63,251 nucleotides of DNA, from positions 1-63,251 of the forward strand of contig CACZGD010000032.1 in the NCBI GenBank assembly GCA_902780565.1. Reading direction: 5' to 3'. Below, in pieces: positions 7,707 to 16,391 of the stretch. Positions within the stretch are counted from its first letter, which is position 1; the number at the start of each line of letters is the position of its first letter. Made by a program: the position numbers and the translations under genes. The notes beneath the pieces are model-generated. The model was not told the DNA's origin and made no database searches. It saw nothing but the letters and a program-made list of their open reading frames with translations. Origin of the DNA: Oscillospiraceae bacterium. GTDB taxonomy: Bacteria > Bacillota > Clostridia > Oscillospirales > Acutalibacteraceae.

Positions 7707-8645
7707 TCAGAACGGAAAATCGTCATCCTGGATCCGGACCGTTTCGGAAGCCGGCGGAATATTGCGTTTTTTGATGGGACCGAAGAGCTGGCAAGCGTCC
7801 GTTAACTGCGATACGATCTCATGTGAAAAGCGATCGATCAGCTCTCGCAGGGAGAGACTCCCCTTCATGTATTCCCGCAGGATTTTCATCAGGATGACCT
7901 CACCCGACAGCTCGGTCAAGCCATCCAAATCGACCTTTTCCTTATCAAGCTCGTCTGCATACAGGGTATATCCGGGACCTTCGTACAAGGTGTATCCGGG
8001 ATCATACAGCTCAAGATCGGGGACAGGCTCACAAATCAGGTCGTACTTCTGAAACGGCAGCGGGATCCGGAACGGGAAACGACGGAAGCCGCCGATCCGG
8101 AAGAAGGATCCTCGAAGCAGTTCTTCCTCCGGGAGCCAAAGTATATATTCCGGAATGACGCGGACCGGGCTTCTCTGTCGGTCAAAGGTCACGCGAATAC
8201 GCTTCCCGCTCGTCAGATCCATACGGTAGAGATCCACAAAAGGGGCGTCGCCGGCTTTCAGAGCGTCGTCAAGGCAGGATTTCAGATCATAATACACCCC
8301 GCGGTGATCCACCATGACGTCAACGCTATCGAAATCCGGTTCATAATAATTATAGAGCGCTAAATTCCCGAGATCATAGAACGCAAAAAGCAACCGCGAT
8401 TCCATCGCCATGTATTCCTGCAGAAAGGCGTGCAGGCTGTCCCGCCTCGGCTCCCAATCTTCCAGGTCGATCTCCGTGTCCGGCATCGTCTCAATGATCG
8501 ATCGCCACGCTTTGTGTTTATCCTGCAGCGCAGCGTTTTTGCTGCGATAAACGACCCATGCCGCCTCTAACGGAGAAAATTGATACTCCATTGCTTCGAG
8601 ATGCATGCGAACGTCTTTTGAATTGAGAAAACGATAAAATTTCAT
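7707..8645 (-). CDS. Conserved hypothetical protein, soluble, 312 residues
   Basis: No signal peptide or membrane helix and no catalytic motif recognised. The opening MKFYRFLNSKDVRMHL and a tyrosine/proline-rich middle (YDPGYTLYEGPGYTLY, a near-duplication) are notable. I recall similar hypothetical proteins in other Clostridia but no function. The ATG overlaps the stop of the upstream phosphoesterase gene (ATGA), so the two are translationally coupled and probably work on related tasks. The C-terminus is acidic (RIQDDDFPF). Function unknown. Confidence 0.6.
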   Translation of the reverse strand: MKFYRFLNSKDVRMHLEAMEYQFSPLEAAWVVYRSKNAALQDKHKAWRSIIETMPDTEIDLEDWEPRRDSLHAFLQEYMAMESRLLFAFYDLGNLALYNYYEPDFDSVDVMVDHRGVYYDLKSCLDDALKAGDAPFVDLYRMDLTSGKRIRVTFDRQRSPVRVIPEYILWLPEEELLRGSFFRIGGFRRFPFRIPLPFQKYDLICEPVPDLELYDPGYTLYEGPGYTLYADELDKEKVDLDGLTELSGEVILMKILREYMKGSLSLRELIDRFSHEIVSQLTDACQLFGPIKKRNIPPASETVRIQDDDFPF

Positions 8646-9319
8646 ACGTAAAATTCCTCCATCGAATCAAGACACAGACATCCAAGGCGGCCGCCCCAGG
8701 CGGCGGCGCAGTCGATGGCGATATGGCCGCAGCCCTGCCAGATCTTCCCTAAAAAAGCCGGATCGATCACGTTGGTGGGTGTATGTCCGGTAATAAACCG
8801 GGCGTTGTCGCCGTAGCTTTGGGTGTAATCCGGTTCGCCCCAAATGAATTCCATCAGGCTGACGTTGTGGATGTTGAGCCACGGACGGTAGTCCGGCAGG
8901 GTGTGGGAGAGGTGGAACAGCTGCTCCTCCACCGTGATCTCTTCATACACCGAAAAGCTTTCAATATACTCCACCAGTGCCGTCTGCGTTTCCTTTGGCA
9001 GCGCCCGGAACGCCGCCGCGGTGGGCTCGCCGTCGGACAGCATCCACAGGCAATACGCGCGCTTTTTGAGCAGTTTCTCTTCGGACGCGCCGTCCCGGAT
9101 CAGCTTTAAGGATGACAGCGCCAGCGATTCGTGGTTCCCGATGATGGGGATCACGTTTTTTCTGCCCATCATGTCCAGCAGGATTTTGATTCCGTCCGGC
9201 CCCCGGTCGATCACGTCGCCGAGGATATACAGCGTATCGCCCTCGCCGAAGCCGATCTTCTCCAGCATTTGCAGGTATTTGTCGTAACACCCGTGCAGGT
9301 CGCTCATCACGTAGGTCAA
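8642..9319 (-). CDS. Calcineurin-like metallophosphoesterase (PrpE/ApaH-like)
   Basis: 225 residues. All metal-binding motifs are present in order: SDLHG (DxH), GDVIDRGPDG (GDxxDRG), GNHE, then SHT and GHTPT near the C-terminus. The GDxxDRG and GNHE forms place it with serine/threonine phosphatases and symmetrical Ap4A hydrolases rather than with nucleases. It likely removes phosphate from protein or dinucleoside polyphosphate in the cytoplasm. The start is TTG at 9319, seven bases after GGAGG, directly before TYVMSDLHG; longer starts would add an unrelated tail. It is first in a two-gene operon with the 312-residue hypothetical. Confidence 0.85.
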   Translation of the reverse strand: MTYVMSDLHGCYDKYLQMLEKIGFGEGDTLYILGDVIDRGPDGIKILLDMMGRKNVIPIIGNHESLALSSLKLIRDGASEEKLLKKRAYCLWMLSDGEPTAAAFRALPKETQTALVEYIESFSVYEEITVEEQLFHLSHTLPDYRPWLNIHNVSLMEFIWGEPDYTQSYGDNARFITGHTPTNVIDPAFLGKIWQGCGHIAIDCAAAWGGRLGCLCLDSMEEFYV

Positions 9320-9508
9320 ATAACCGCCTCCTTGCAATACTAAAATACCACTTTCGATGGGGCGTTTTCGGAGCAACGGAACCGTGCCGATTACCGCCCG
9401 TAATTTTTTATCGTGTAGCAGGGGGCTACTTGGTCCAAATCCGCCGATTGTTTGCAGTTGTAGATCCTTCCGGCGGGCGATGTTTTTTTACTTTCTCTTT
9501 ATACTTTC

Positions 9509-9537
9509 TTGACAAAAAAATAAAAGTCTGTTATAGT
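9509..9537 (+). promoter_or_regulatory. Strong sigma-A promoter for the secreted DUF4091-like gene
   Basis: -35 TTGACA (9509-9514), 17-base A-rich spacer, -10 TATAGT (9532-9537). The next gene starts 36 bases downstream. Confidence 0.75.
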
Positions 9538-9559
9538 TTTTTGTGTAAAACACAAAAAA
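9537..9559 (+). promoter_or_regulatory. Perfect 10-bp palindrome at the transcription start
   Basis: TTTTTTGTGT (9537-9546), three-base centre AAA, then ACACAAAAAA (9550-9559). It overlaps the end of the -10 element and the expected start site and ends just before the ribosome binding site, so it could be a repressor operator or a 5'-end hairpin. Confidence 0.5.
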
Positions 9560-9572
9560 GGAGGCTTCCCCG

Positions 9573-12314
9573 ATGAAAAAAGCGATTTCCGTTTTTCTTG
9601 CCGTGATGATGCTGTTGCTCATTTCGGCACCGTCCCTTGTCGCGGTCGGCCAGACCGACTATGTTTTCTGTTATACGTATTCCGACGTGCAGGTCGAAAA
9701 AACCAGTGATTATCAGACCTACAACGGCAATTCCAACAAGATCACCACCGTCAAGGACGACTGGGGCGGGCAGGACCTGCCCTATAACGACGCGTCCCGG
9801 GGCGTTCGCAACGCGAACCTGATCTACCTTGCCAAAAACGAGCGCGAGGGCTTTCAGGTGTATTTTTACGAGCAGGGACAGGGCCGCACGCTGCGGCTGG
9901 AGGTCGGTGAATTCAGGAACGCCGACGGCGTGATCCTGCCGCACGAGGTGTTCCGCGAGGAATACTTCACTCCGCTCGGCATGACGAACATCGACAGGGT
10001 TTCCCCGCTGGTGCTGGCGGACGCGCTGGTGCCCTGCGGCGACGTGACCGAGGTGCAGACTACCCCCAACGAGAACGAGACGTTTTATATCGAGGTCCGC
10101 TCCGCCGCGGACCAGCCCGCGGGCGTCTATTACGCCGACGTGAAGCTCTATGACGGCGACACGCTCCTGACCCCCACCAAAAACACTACGCGCGTGGCGG
10201 CGGTCGTGTGGGACTTTGCCCTGCCGGAGCAGCATTACGGCAGCATGATCGTGGGGCTTTATAATTCGGCCTCCGGCTACGGCGACTCCTGCTACTTCCT
10301 GAAGCAGAACGGCGTTCCGATGAACGGTCAGGGCAACGTGACCGACCCCGCGGATCAGGAGAGGGCGGACGCGATCGTGGCGGGCTGGAACGAATATCTG
10401 CTCGACCACGGCATCAGCCCCTATGAGATCCCGCGCAACCTGATCGATACCGACCCCAAGGCGGCAGAGCTTGCGATGGCGGACGTGCGGCAGAAGGCGT
10501 TTTTCGTGCCCCTGCTGAAAACCGACGCGTCGAACGGCAGCTTCAACGCGGCGACGACGGCAAGACTGAACCAGTATAAGGACCTGATCGGCGATAACGC
10601 CTATCTCACGGGCAAGGCACATCTCTACCTGATGGATGAGCCCGCCATCGGCTGGGACGGCGAACCGAACCAGCCGGTGATCAATGCGCTCAACGCCCGC
10701 GTCAGCGCCGCGAAGAACGTCTGGCCGGAGATCGACCGCGTGATCACCTATTGCGCTGCCGAGACGCTTAAAAACGACAATCACGGCTATATCACGTTCG
10801 ACAAGGCGGTTACGTATCTGCATCCCGAGGAAAACACCGTCGTCGTCAACAACAGCCTGCTCGCCTCCCGCAAGGGGATCTTCGAATCCTATATGACGGA
10901 CTTTGCGGGCAAATGGCGTTACCACGGCGATATTCAGAACGGCAGCGTGGAGCTCTGGTACTGGGCCAAGAGCACCAACGGCTCGCTGCGCCGTCTGTTC
11001 TTCTGGCAGCAGGACGCGATGCAGGACGATATGTTCCTGTACTGGCAAGCCGCCTATTACGGCAATACGGACGTCTGGGCGACTCACACCCTTCCGGCGG
11101 GCGGCGGCATCCAGACCGGCAACGGCAACGGCATCCTGCTCTATCCCGGCACGGGCGTCGGCCAGCCCGCCGAAACGCCCATCGGCTCCCTGCGCATCAA
11201 GCAGATCGCGTCCGGCATCGACGACGCGGACTATCTGGCGCTTGCGAAAGAGTTCCTGGGGCAGGAGGGCTATGAGACCGCCCTGCGCCGGTTCCTGCCG
11301 AACGCGCTGACCGAAAACAACGCCGATCAGATCTTCATGTGGTATCCCGATTCCGTCGGCGTGTGGGATATGGCCCCCGTCAACCGCGCCCGTATCGCGC
11401 TCGGCAACGAGCTGGAGGCCGCCGTGGGTGAGCATGCCTTCGGCGAATGGCAGACGGTCGTCGTCCCGGACGATACGCACAACGGCCTTGCGATCCGCAC
11501 CTGCGCGAACTGCGGCACCGAGGAGAGCAAAAAGATCGGCCTGTGCGACGAGGGCAAACACCTCTTCGGCGCGTATACGCCCGCAGACCCCGATACCCAT
11601 CAGCGGAGCTGCGAGATCTGCGGCTTCACCGAAACGGCGGCGCACACGCCCGAGAACGTGGAAGCGATCCCGGCCACCTGCACTGAGGACGGCCGCACCG
11701 CCGGCGTGATCTGCGCGGACTGCGGCTATGCCATCGCCGCTGCCGAGACCATTCCGGGCGGGCACAGGCTCGGCGAATGGACGGCGGGCGAGGAAGCCAC
11801 CTGCGTGAAGGCGGGCGTTCTGGGCCACTATACTTGCGGCGTCTGCGGCAAGTTCTTTGACGCCGAGAAAAACGAGATCGCGGAAGTCGTGATCCCGAAG
11901 GATATGAATAACCATATCGGCAATCTCACCGTGGAAAACGCCGTGGCGCCCACCTGCACGACCGCGGGCTACAGCGGCGACAGCGTCTGCGCCGCCTGCG
12001 GCAACGTGAAGACCCCCGGGCAGACGATCCCGGCAACCGGGCACAGTTGGGATGCCGGCAGGGCCACGCGCACGCCCACCTGCACCGCGGCGGGTGAAAT
12101 GACCTATACCTGCGGCGTCTGCGGCGAAACGCGCACCGAGCAGATTTCGGCGCTCGGGCATACCTCGCCGGACGCGAACGGCAAGTGCGCGCGCTGCGGC
12201 ACGACGCTTGTCGAGGTCTGTAAATTCTGCGGCAAGACGCACACCGGCTTCCTCGGCGCGATCGTCGGGTTCTTCCACAACATCTTCTATTTCTTCAAGA
12301 CGCTGTTCCGCTGA
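9573..12314 (+). CDS. Secreted DUF4091-like (glycoside hydrolase-type) protein with Cys-rich repeats
   Basis: 913 residues. Residues 1-25 form a signal peptide. Residues 30-630 resemble DUF4091 proteins, which are related to GH123-type glycosidases; an Asp-Glu pair (LYLMDEPA, D355-E356) sits where those enzymes have their catalytic acid pair, and the FFWQQDAMQDD/YWQAAYYGN region matches their C-terminal barrel. From about 635 come several repeats with the pattern HxFGEW...ATC...CxxCG, common in surface proteins of gut Clostridia. The last 30 residues (CKFCGKTHTGFLG, then FFHNIFYFF) form a short Cys/His element and a hydrophobic helix. A surface-bound carbohydrate-active protein is the best guess. 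Start ATG is preceded by AAAGGAGG. Confidence 0.7.
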   Translation: MKKAISVFLAVMMLLLISAPSLVAVGQTDYVFCYTYSDVQVEKTSDYQTYNGNSNKITTVKDDWGGQDLPYNDASRGVRNANLIYLAKNEREGFQVYFYEQGQGRTLRLEVGEFRNADGVILPHEVFREEYFTPLGMTNIDRVSPLVLADALVPCGDVTEVQTTPNENETFYIEVRSAADQPAGVYYADVKLYDGDTLLTPTKNTTRVAAVVWDFALPEQHYGSMIVGLYNSASGYGDSCYFLKQNGVPMNGQGNVTDPADQERADAIVAGWNEYLLDHGISPYEIPRNLIDTDPKAAELAMADVRQKAFFVPLLKTDASNGSFNAATTARLNQYKDLIGDNAYLTGKAHLYLMDEPAIGWDGEPNQPVINALNARVSAAKNVWPEIDRVITYCAAETLKNDNHGYITFDKAVTYLHPEENTVVVNNSLLASRKGIFESYMTDFAGKWRYHGDIQNGSVELWYWAKSTNGSLRRLFFWQQDAMQDDMFLYWQAAYYGNTDVWATHTLPAGGGIQTGNGNGILLYPGTGVGQPAETPIGSLRIKQIASGIDDADYLALAKEFLGQEGYETALRRFLPNALTENNADQIFMWYPDSVGVWDMAPVNRARIALGNELEAAVGEHAFGEWQTVVVPDDTHNGLAIRTCANCGTEESKKIGLCDEGKHLFGAYTPADPDTHQRSCEICGFTETAAHTPENVEAIPATCTEDGRTAGVICADCGYAIAAAETIPGGHRLGEWTAGEEATCVKAGVLGHYTCGVCGKFFDAEKNEIAEVVIPKDMNNHIGNLTVENAVAPTCTTAGYSGDSVCAACGNVKTPGQTIPATGHSWDAGRATRTPTCTAAGEMTYTCGVCGETRTEQISALGHTSPDANGKCARCGTTLVEVCKFCGKTHTGFLGAIVGFFHNIFYFFKTLFR

Positions 12315-12372
12315 CGAACGGACCGTCGGCGGACGGGGACGGGTAATCCGTCCCGTCGCCGCGCACATTCGG

Positions 12373-12401
12373 ACCGGCCGGGCTTTTGCCCGGTCGGTTT
12401 C
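12373..12401 (+). terminator. Terminator after the DUF4091-like gene
   Basis: ACCGGCCGGGC (12373-12383), loop TTTT, GCCCGGTCGGT (12388-12398), an 11-bp stem with one G-U pair, then a short T-run. A further GC-rich hairpin lies just upstream at about 12322-12355. Confidence 0.65.
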
Positions 12402-12459
12402 CGCATGCCGGGGCGCAAACGGGGGCGCCCGAACGGCGTCGAAAAACGCGGAATGCCGA

Positions 12460-12487
12460 TTGCAATTTCTGAAAGATGTGCTATAAT
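12460..12487 (+). promoter_or_regulatory. Promoter of the truncated lipoprotein gene
   Basis: -35 TTGCAA (12460-12465), 16 bases, -10 TATAAT (12482-12487). Confidence 0.55.
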
Positions 12488-12555
12488 GGGGCAAAATAAC
12501 GGAGCGCCGCGCAAAAATACCGATGACGCCGAACCGGAGGAAGGAAAACAGACAG

Positions 12556-12690
12556 ATGAAAAGAATCAGGATCGTTACGGTGTTCCTGCTGTCGGCGCTG
12601 CTGCTCGCGTCCTGCGCCAACACGCCCGAAACGGCGACGCAGGCGCCCGGGGCAAACGCCGGGACGGGTGAAGCAACGGCGGCGGCAAAC
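12556..12690 (+). pseudogene. Lipoprotein gene fragment (5' end only)
   Basis: The ATG at 12556 opens a lipoprotein signal peptide (MKRIRIVTVF, hydrophobic core, LLLASC lipobox) followed by a Thr/Ala/Gly-rich linker like those of clostridial binding lipoproteins. After about 45 residues, near 12690, the frame runs antisense into another truncated gene and shows no protein-like sequence before it stops at 12840. The promoter and start remain, the body is gone. Confidence 0.7.
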
Positions 12691-12965
12691 GCGTTCTCCC
12701 AAGTGAGCGGCAGATCCATTGAGGTCACTTTTTCGATATGCCGCTGCCGCGCTTCCTCCCGCAGCAGTTCGCGCCGCTTGGCTTCCGCTTCCTCTCGCTT
12801 TCTCTTTTCTTCCGCCTCTCTGTTTTTTACCTCTTCATAGGAATCCCGCAAGCGGTGTATCATGTCAATGATATCCTGCGCTGTCACAGTTCCGTTATCG
12901 ATTGCTTTCTGAAGCCCGTCTAACATGGAAAGCTGCCCGTCCGTCTGTTTATTTCTGTCCCGCAT
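12690..12965 (-). pseudogene. 5' fragment of a mobile-element helicase/methylase-type gene
   Basis: Starts at ATG 12965 with a good GGAG site. About 92 residues are protein-like: a short N-terminal segment (TVTAQDIIDMIHRLRDSYEE), a highly charged Glu/Arg coiled coil and then VTSMDLPLTWENAF. I recall this pattern from very large SNF2-type helicase/DNA methylase proteins on conjugative elements of gut Clostridia. At the phenylalanine (about 12690) the match ends, and the frame then continues only as antisense of the lipoprotein fragment and of the DUF4091-like gene. It is therefore a truncated remnant. Confidence 0.65.
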
Positions 12966-13093
12966 CCGTTTCGCCTCTCCTTCTGTCTATATCTTATACG
13001 GAGCATTGTCCTGAAAACGGTACAAGAAAAAAACGGTTTCGCATATCCGTTTCAGGATCGTACGAAAACCGTTTGTTTGAACTAAAGAATTGA

Positions 13094-14188
13094 TTATTTC
13101 CCGAAATATGCCCGGATTTCGCGCATTCTTTCGCTTTGCTTCACGCCGAAGGGGCAGCGCGCGTCGCAATGCCCGCAGGAAACGCAGTCCGCAGCGGTTT
13201 TTTCGAGCAACCGGTAATGCTCGGCGGCAAGCGCGTCGCCAACGCGAGCAAGATCGTAATATTTGTTGATAAGCCCGATCTCCAGACCGACGGGGCAGGG
13301 CTTGCAGTGATTGCAGTATACGCATTTCCCCACCGCGTCCCGCGGGGAATAAGAGCCGATCACGGAGTAATCCAGCTCCTCCGGCGTTTTATCATAATAA
13401 GACAGCAGCGTTTCGATCTCTTTCGCGTTTGCGGCGCCCGGCAGGACCGTCAGCACGCCAGGTTTATCAAGCGCATAACGGATGCATTGGAAGGGAGTGA
13501 GCGCGACGCCGAAGGGGGAAGTCTTTGCATCCAGCAGCTGCCCGCCGGAAAACGGCTTCATAACAGAGATCCCCACACCGTCCTTTTCACATCTGGCATA
13601 CACGGCCGCCCGTTCATCCACACCGCCGAAAGCATATTCGCCCTGCTGATAATCATAGGCGGGGTTCACGGAGAACATCAGCATATCGACAAGGCCGGTA
13701 TCGAGGATCTTTTGGATCACCTGCGGCGTATGGGAGGAAAGTCCGATATGTCGGACGACGTCCGCGTCCTTCATGGACCTGAGATGATCCAGCACGCCGT
13801 TCGCCTGATAGGTCTCCCAGTCGGAAAGCTCATCCTGGCAATGGATAAAACCGTAGTCGATGTAATCCGTGTGCAGCTCGCGAAGCTGCCGTTCGACAGA
13901 GCGCTTGACTGTTTCCAGATCAAGAGACCAGCCGTAGGTCCCCTTGGAATAATCCGCGCCGAAATGAATCTGGAACAAGACCTTCTCCCGCACGGCCCGC
14001 AGCGCCTCTCCATAGATCGGGAAGGCTGCGCCGTCCCCGGCGGCAAGATCGAAGAAGTTGATCCCGCCTTCCACCGCAGTCTCCAGAGCATGAACGCCTT
14101 CCTTCATACCCGCTTCAAAAAGATAGGCGGATCCGAGACCGATCTCGCTGATCCGATCGCCTGTCCGCTGATTGATACGATATAGCAT
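13094..14188 (-). CDS. Aldo/keto reductase with two ferredoxin-type [4Fe-4S] motifs
   Basis: 364 residues. Residues 1-270 are an aldo/keto reductase barrel (GLGSAYL, GGINFFDLA, GADY as the catalytic Asp-Tyr region, HCQ, GLSSHTP, SVMKPFSGG). The C-terminal part carries two cysteine clusters, CVYCNHCKPCP and CVSCGHCDARCP, each enough for a [4Fe-4S] cluster; this architecture is common in anaerobes. It probably moves electrons between NAD(P)H or ferredoxin and a carbonyl substrate, which is not identifiable. Start is the ATG at 14188 after AAAGGA; an upstream frame extension overlaps the methyltransferase gene and was dropped. It follows that gene by 17 bases and is likely cotranscribed. Confidence 0.85.
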   Translation of the reverse strand: MLYRINQRTGDRISEIGLGSAYLFEAGMKEGVHALETAVEGGINFFDLAAGDGAAFPIYGEALRAVREKVLFQIHFGADYSKGTYGWSLDLETVKRSVERQLRELHTDYIDYGFIHCQDELSDWETYQANGVLDHLRSMKDADVVRHIGLSSHTPQVIQKILDTGLVDMLMFSVNPAYDYQQGEYAFGGVDERAAVYARCEKDGVGISVMKPFSGGQLLDAKTSPFGVALTPFQCIRYALDKPGVLTVLPGAANAKEIETLLSYYDKTPEELDYSVIGSYSPRDAVGKCVYCNHCKPCPVGLEIGLINKYYDLARVGDALAAEHYRLLEKTAADCVSCGHCDARCPFGVKQSERMREIRAYFGK

Positions 14189-14205
14189 ACCGATCCGTCC
14201 TTTCG

Positions 14206-15093
14206 TTATTTCTTTTCTCCGCTCATCACCATGATGACGGTCACAAGCGTGTCCCATTGCCGAATGCCGGCGCGATACAGGGATTCCCGTTCGCTGTATT
14301 TTTCGAGGATCCGACGGCGCACCGCCGACAGACGCTCTTCTGTAAAAACGCCCGGCAGAGAGCGCTCTGCGGAAGCGACAGCATCCAACTCGCTTTTTCT
14401 GCCTTCCGCAAAAATAGCCGCAGCAAAATCATCCGGGGTCGCGGGGTCGTCCGGCGTCAGGTCGACCGTCACGTACCGCACAGATACGCTTTTGAAGCCG
14501 TATTTTTCCATGGCAAGCGGAAGCTGGGCTTCATTTAACGGGTATTTGCAAACGCCGACGTCCTGAAAAGACGTATCCCGTTCACCAACCTCCTTCCAGA
14601 AAGCACGCTCCGTTTCGTCCGGCTGCAGACACGGCGCCTTCACGACGATCGACTTTCGGGAGGACAGCACGACGCATCTGCCGCCCGGCTTCAGAACGCG
14701 GTACTGCTCTCCGAAAAACGCGGCGGTCTCCACGTGTTCGCTGACCGTATGCGAGAGCGTGACGTCAAACGTCCTCGCGTCAAAAGGAAGCCTCTCTGCG
14801 TCCCCGACGAGAAATTCCGCTTCAGGCGCCTTCTCCTTCGCAAACGCAATGAACGCGTCGTCCCGGTCAATCCCCACGATCCGCATGCCGGGATACCAGA
14901 CGTGCAGGCGCTCACTCAGCGCACCGGGGCCGCAGCCGACCTCAAGCAACACGCCCGTTTCATCCGGCGTCAGGGGAATGGCCTCCCGGAAGCGCGGGCC
15001 GAACGGTTCGGAAAAACGAAGCTTTCTGGAATAATAAAGCGTATCGATCCCCTGAACGCGATCGGACCAGGCGGTATTTCGGCAATCCGGCAT
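14206..15093 (-). CDS. SAM-dependent class I methyltransferase
   Basis: 295 residues. Motif I is LLEVGCGPGALSERL (SAM-binding glycine loop), then IVGIDRDDAFIAFA (acidic residue binding the ribose), FLVGDAERLPFDARTFD and HTVSEHV, and VLKPGGRCVVLS. This is the Methyltransf_11/25 type acting on small molecules; the acceptor is unknown. The start is ATG 15093, six bases after GGAGGTG. It heads an operon with the aldo/keto reductase. The combination suggests a small-molecule modification pair, but no pathway marker is present. Confidence 0.85.
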   Translation of the reverse strand: MPDCRNTAWSDRVQGIDTLYYSRKLRFSEPFGPRFREAIPLTPDETGVLLEVGCGPGALSERLHVWYPGMRIVGIDRDDAFIAFAKEKAPEAEFLVGDAERLPFDARTFDVTLSHTVSEHVETAAFFGEQYRVLKPGGRCVVLSSRKSIVVKAPCLQPDETERAFWKEVGERDTSFQDVGVCKYPLNEAQLPLAMEKYGFKSVSVRYVTVDLTPDDPATPDDFAAAIFAEGRKSELDAVASAERSLPGVFTEERLSAVRRRILEKYSERESLYRAGIRQWDTLVTVIMVMSGEKK

Positions 15094-15121
15094 ATGGAAC
15101 ACCTCCGGCAATTTTTAAATT

Positions 15122-15150
15122 ATTATAGCACATCCGGCGCTGAAAATCAA
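15122..15150 (-). promoter_or_regulatory. Promoter of the methyltransferase/reductase operon
   Basis: Minus strand -35 TTGATT (15150-15145), 17 bases, -10 TATAAT (15127-15122), followed by the ribosome binding site and ATG at 15093. Confidence 0.7.
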
Positions 15151-15226
15151 TTCTTCATTTGTTCCCGCATCTGCTCAGATGAAATGATTGAACATGGCTT
15201 TTCTTGACGCTGAAAGAATCCCTTTC

Positions 15227-15255
15227 TTGACAAGCTTCGACGAAACGGGTATACT
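15227..15255 (+). promoter_or_regulatory. Promoter of the mutY operon
   Basis: -35 TTGACA (15227-15232), 17 bases, -10 TATACT (15250-15255). It is divergent from the methyltransferase promoter. Confidence 0.75.
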
Positions 15256-15290
15256 GAAGCTGTTATATTTTGTTTATGGGAGACAACCGT

Positions 15291-16370
15291 ATGGAGGAGA
15301 GCAGTAAACGCATAGAATCAATCGCCTCGATCCCGACGCTGCTGCCCGACTGGTTCCGAAAAAACGCGCGCGTTCTGCCTTGGCGGCGCGATAAGGATCC
15401 CTATCACGTATGGCTTTCGGAGATCATGCTGCAGCAGACCCGCGTGGAAGCGGTGATTTCCTATTACGAGCGCTTTTTGACCGCTGCGCCGGACATCCTC
15501 GCCCTTTCCGAACTCGAGGACGAAAAACTGATGAAGCTGTGGGAAGGGCTTGGCTATTATTCACGCGCGCGAAATCTGAAAAAAGCCGCGCAAAAGATCA
15601 TGACCGAATTCGGCGGCGTGTTCCCGACGACCTATGAGAATATCCGCAGCCTGCCCGGCGTCGGTCCATATACGGCGGGCGCGATCGCCTCGATCTGCTT
15701 CGAACTGCCCTGCCCCGCCGTGGACGGCAACGTGCTGCGCGTATTCACACGCCTGACGGCGGACGGCGCCAATACGGACGAACCGCAGACAAAAAAACGG
15801 ATCGAGCAGGCGCTGATCCCGATCTATCGGCAGGGGCTGTGTTCCAATCTGACGCAAGGGCTCATGGAGCTGGGCGCCTGCGTATGCGTACCGAACGGAG
15901 AACCGAAATGCGGCGTCTGCCCGTTAAACGGGACCTGCATGGCGCATGCTGCGGGGAATGAACGCGACTACCCCGTCAAAGAAAAAAAGAAGGCGCGGAA
16001 AACAGTAAACAAGCTTGTTCTGGTGCTGATCGGCGACGGCAGGATCACGCTGCGGCAAAGAGCGGCTTCGGGTCTGCTCGCCGGTCTTTGGGAATTCCCG
16101 AACCGGGATTTTCCTTCGCCGGAGGAGATCCATGAGAACGCCGCCGGTGCCTTTGCCGCCGCCCTTGGCGCAAAGCCGACGGAGCTGCAGAGAAAAACAA
16201 CCTACACACACGTTTTCACGCATGTTGAATGGCGTATGACGGCATTCTGTTTTTCCTGTTCGTCACTGCCGAAGTCTCTTCCTGCCTTTACGCTGACGGA
16301 CATCGAGCGGGAGCACGCGCTTCCCTCCGCTTTTCGTCCTTTTCTTGATTTTTCAAAGGATCTGCTTTAA
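15291..16370 (+). CDS. mutY: A/G-specific adenine DNA glycosylase MutY
   Basis: 359 residues, normal length. It removes adenine mispaired with 8-oxoguanine. Visible marks are SEIMLQQTRV with the catalytic Glu (E44), the helix-hairpin-helix LPGVGPYTAGAIAS, the catalytic Asp in PAVDGNVLRVF, and a [4Fe-4S] loop whose cysteines are spaced C-x7-C-x2-C-x5-C, one residue longer in the first gap than in the Escherichia coli enzyme. The C-terminal NUDIX-like 8-oxoG recognition domain is present (GLLAGLWEFPNRDF, THVFTHVEW). Start is ATG 15291 behind GGGAG; an upstream in-frame ATG at 15276 lies within that site. First gene of a plus-strand run. Confidence 0.95.
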   Translation: MEESSKRIESIASIPTLLPDWFRKNARVLPWRRDKDPYHVWLSEIMLQQTRVEAVISYYERFLTAAPDILALSELEDEKLMKLWEGLGYYSRARNLKKAAQKIMTEFGGVFPTTYENIRSLPGVGPYTAGAIASICFELPCPAVDGNVLRVFTRLTADGANTDEPQTKKRIEQALIPIYRQGLCSNLTQGLMELGACVCVPNGEPKCGVCPLNGTCMAHAAGNERDYPVKEKKKARKTVNKLVLVLIGDGRITLRQRAASGLLAGLWEFPNRDFPSPEEIHENAAGAFAAALGAKPTELQRKTTYTHVFTHVEWRMTAFCFSCSSLPKSLPAFTLTDIEREHALPSAFRPFLDFSKDLL

Positions 16371-16391
16371 CAGAAAGAAAGGAGCTGCCGA

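Noticed and set aside
9531..12965. A 1144-codon minus-strand frame antisense to the secreted protein
   Set aside because: Only its first ~92 codons (12965 to about 12690) are protein-like. The rest is the mirror of the plus-strand gene's codon pattern, with no ribosome binding site or family features.
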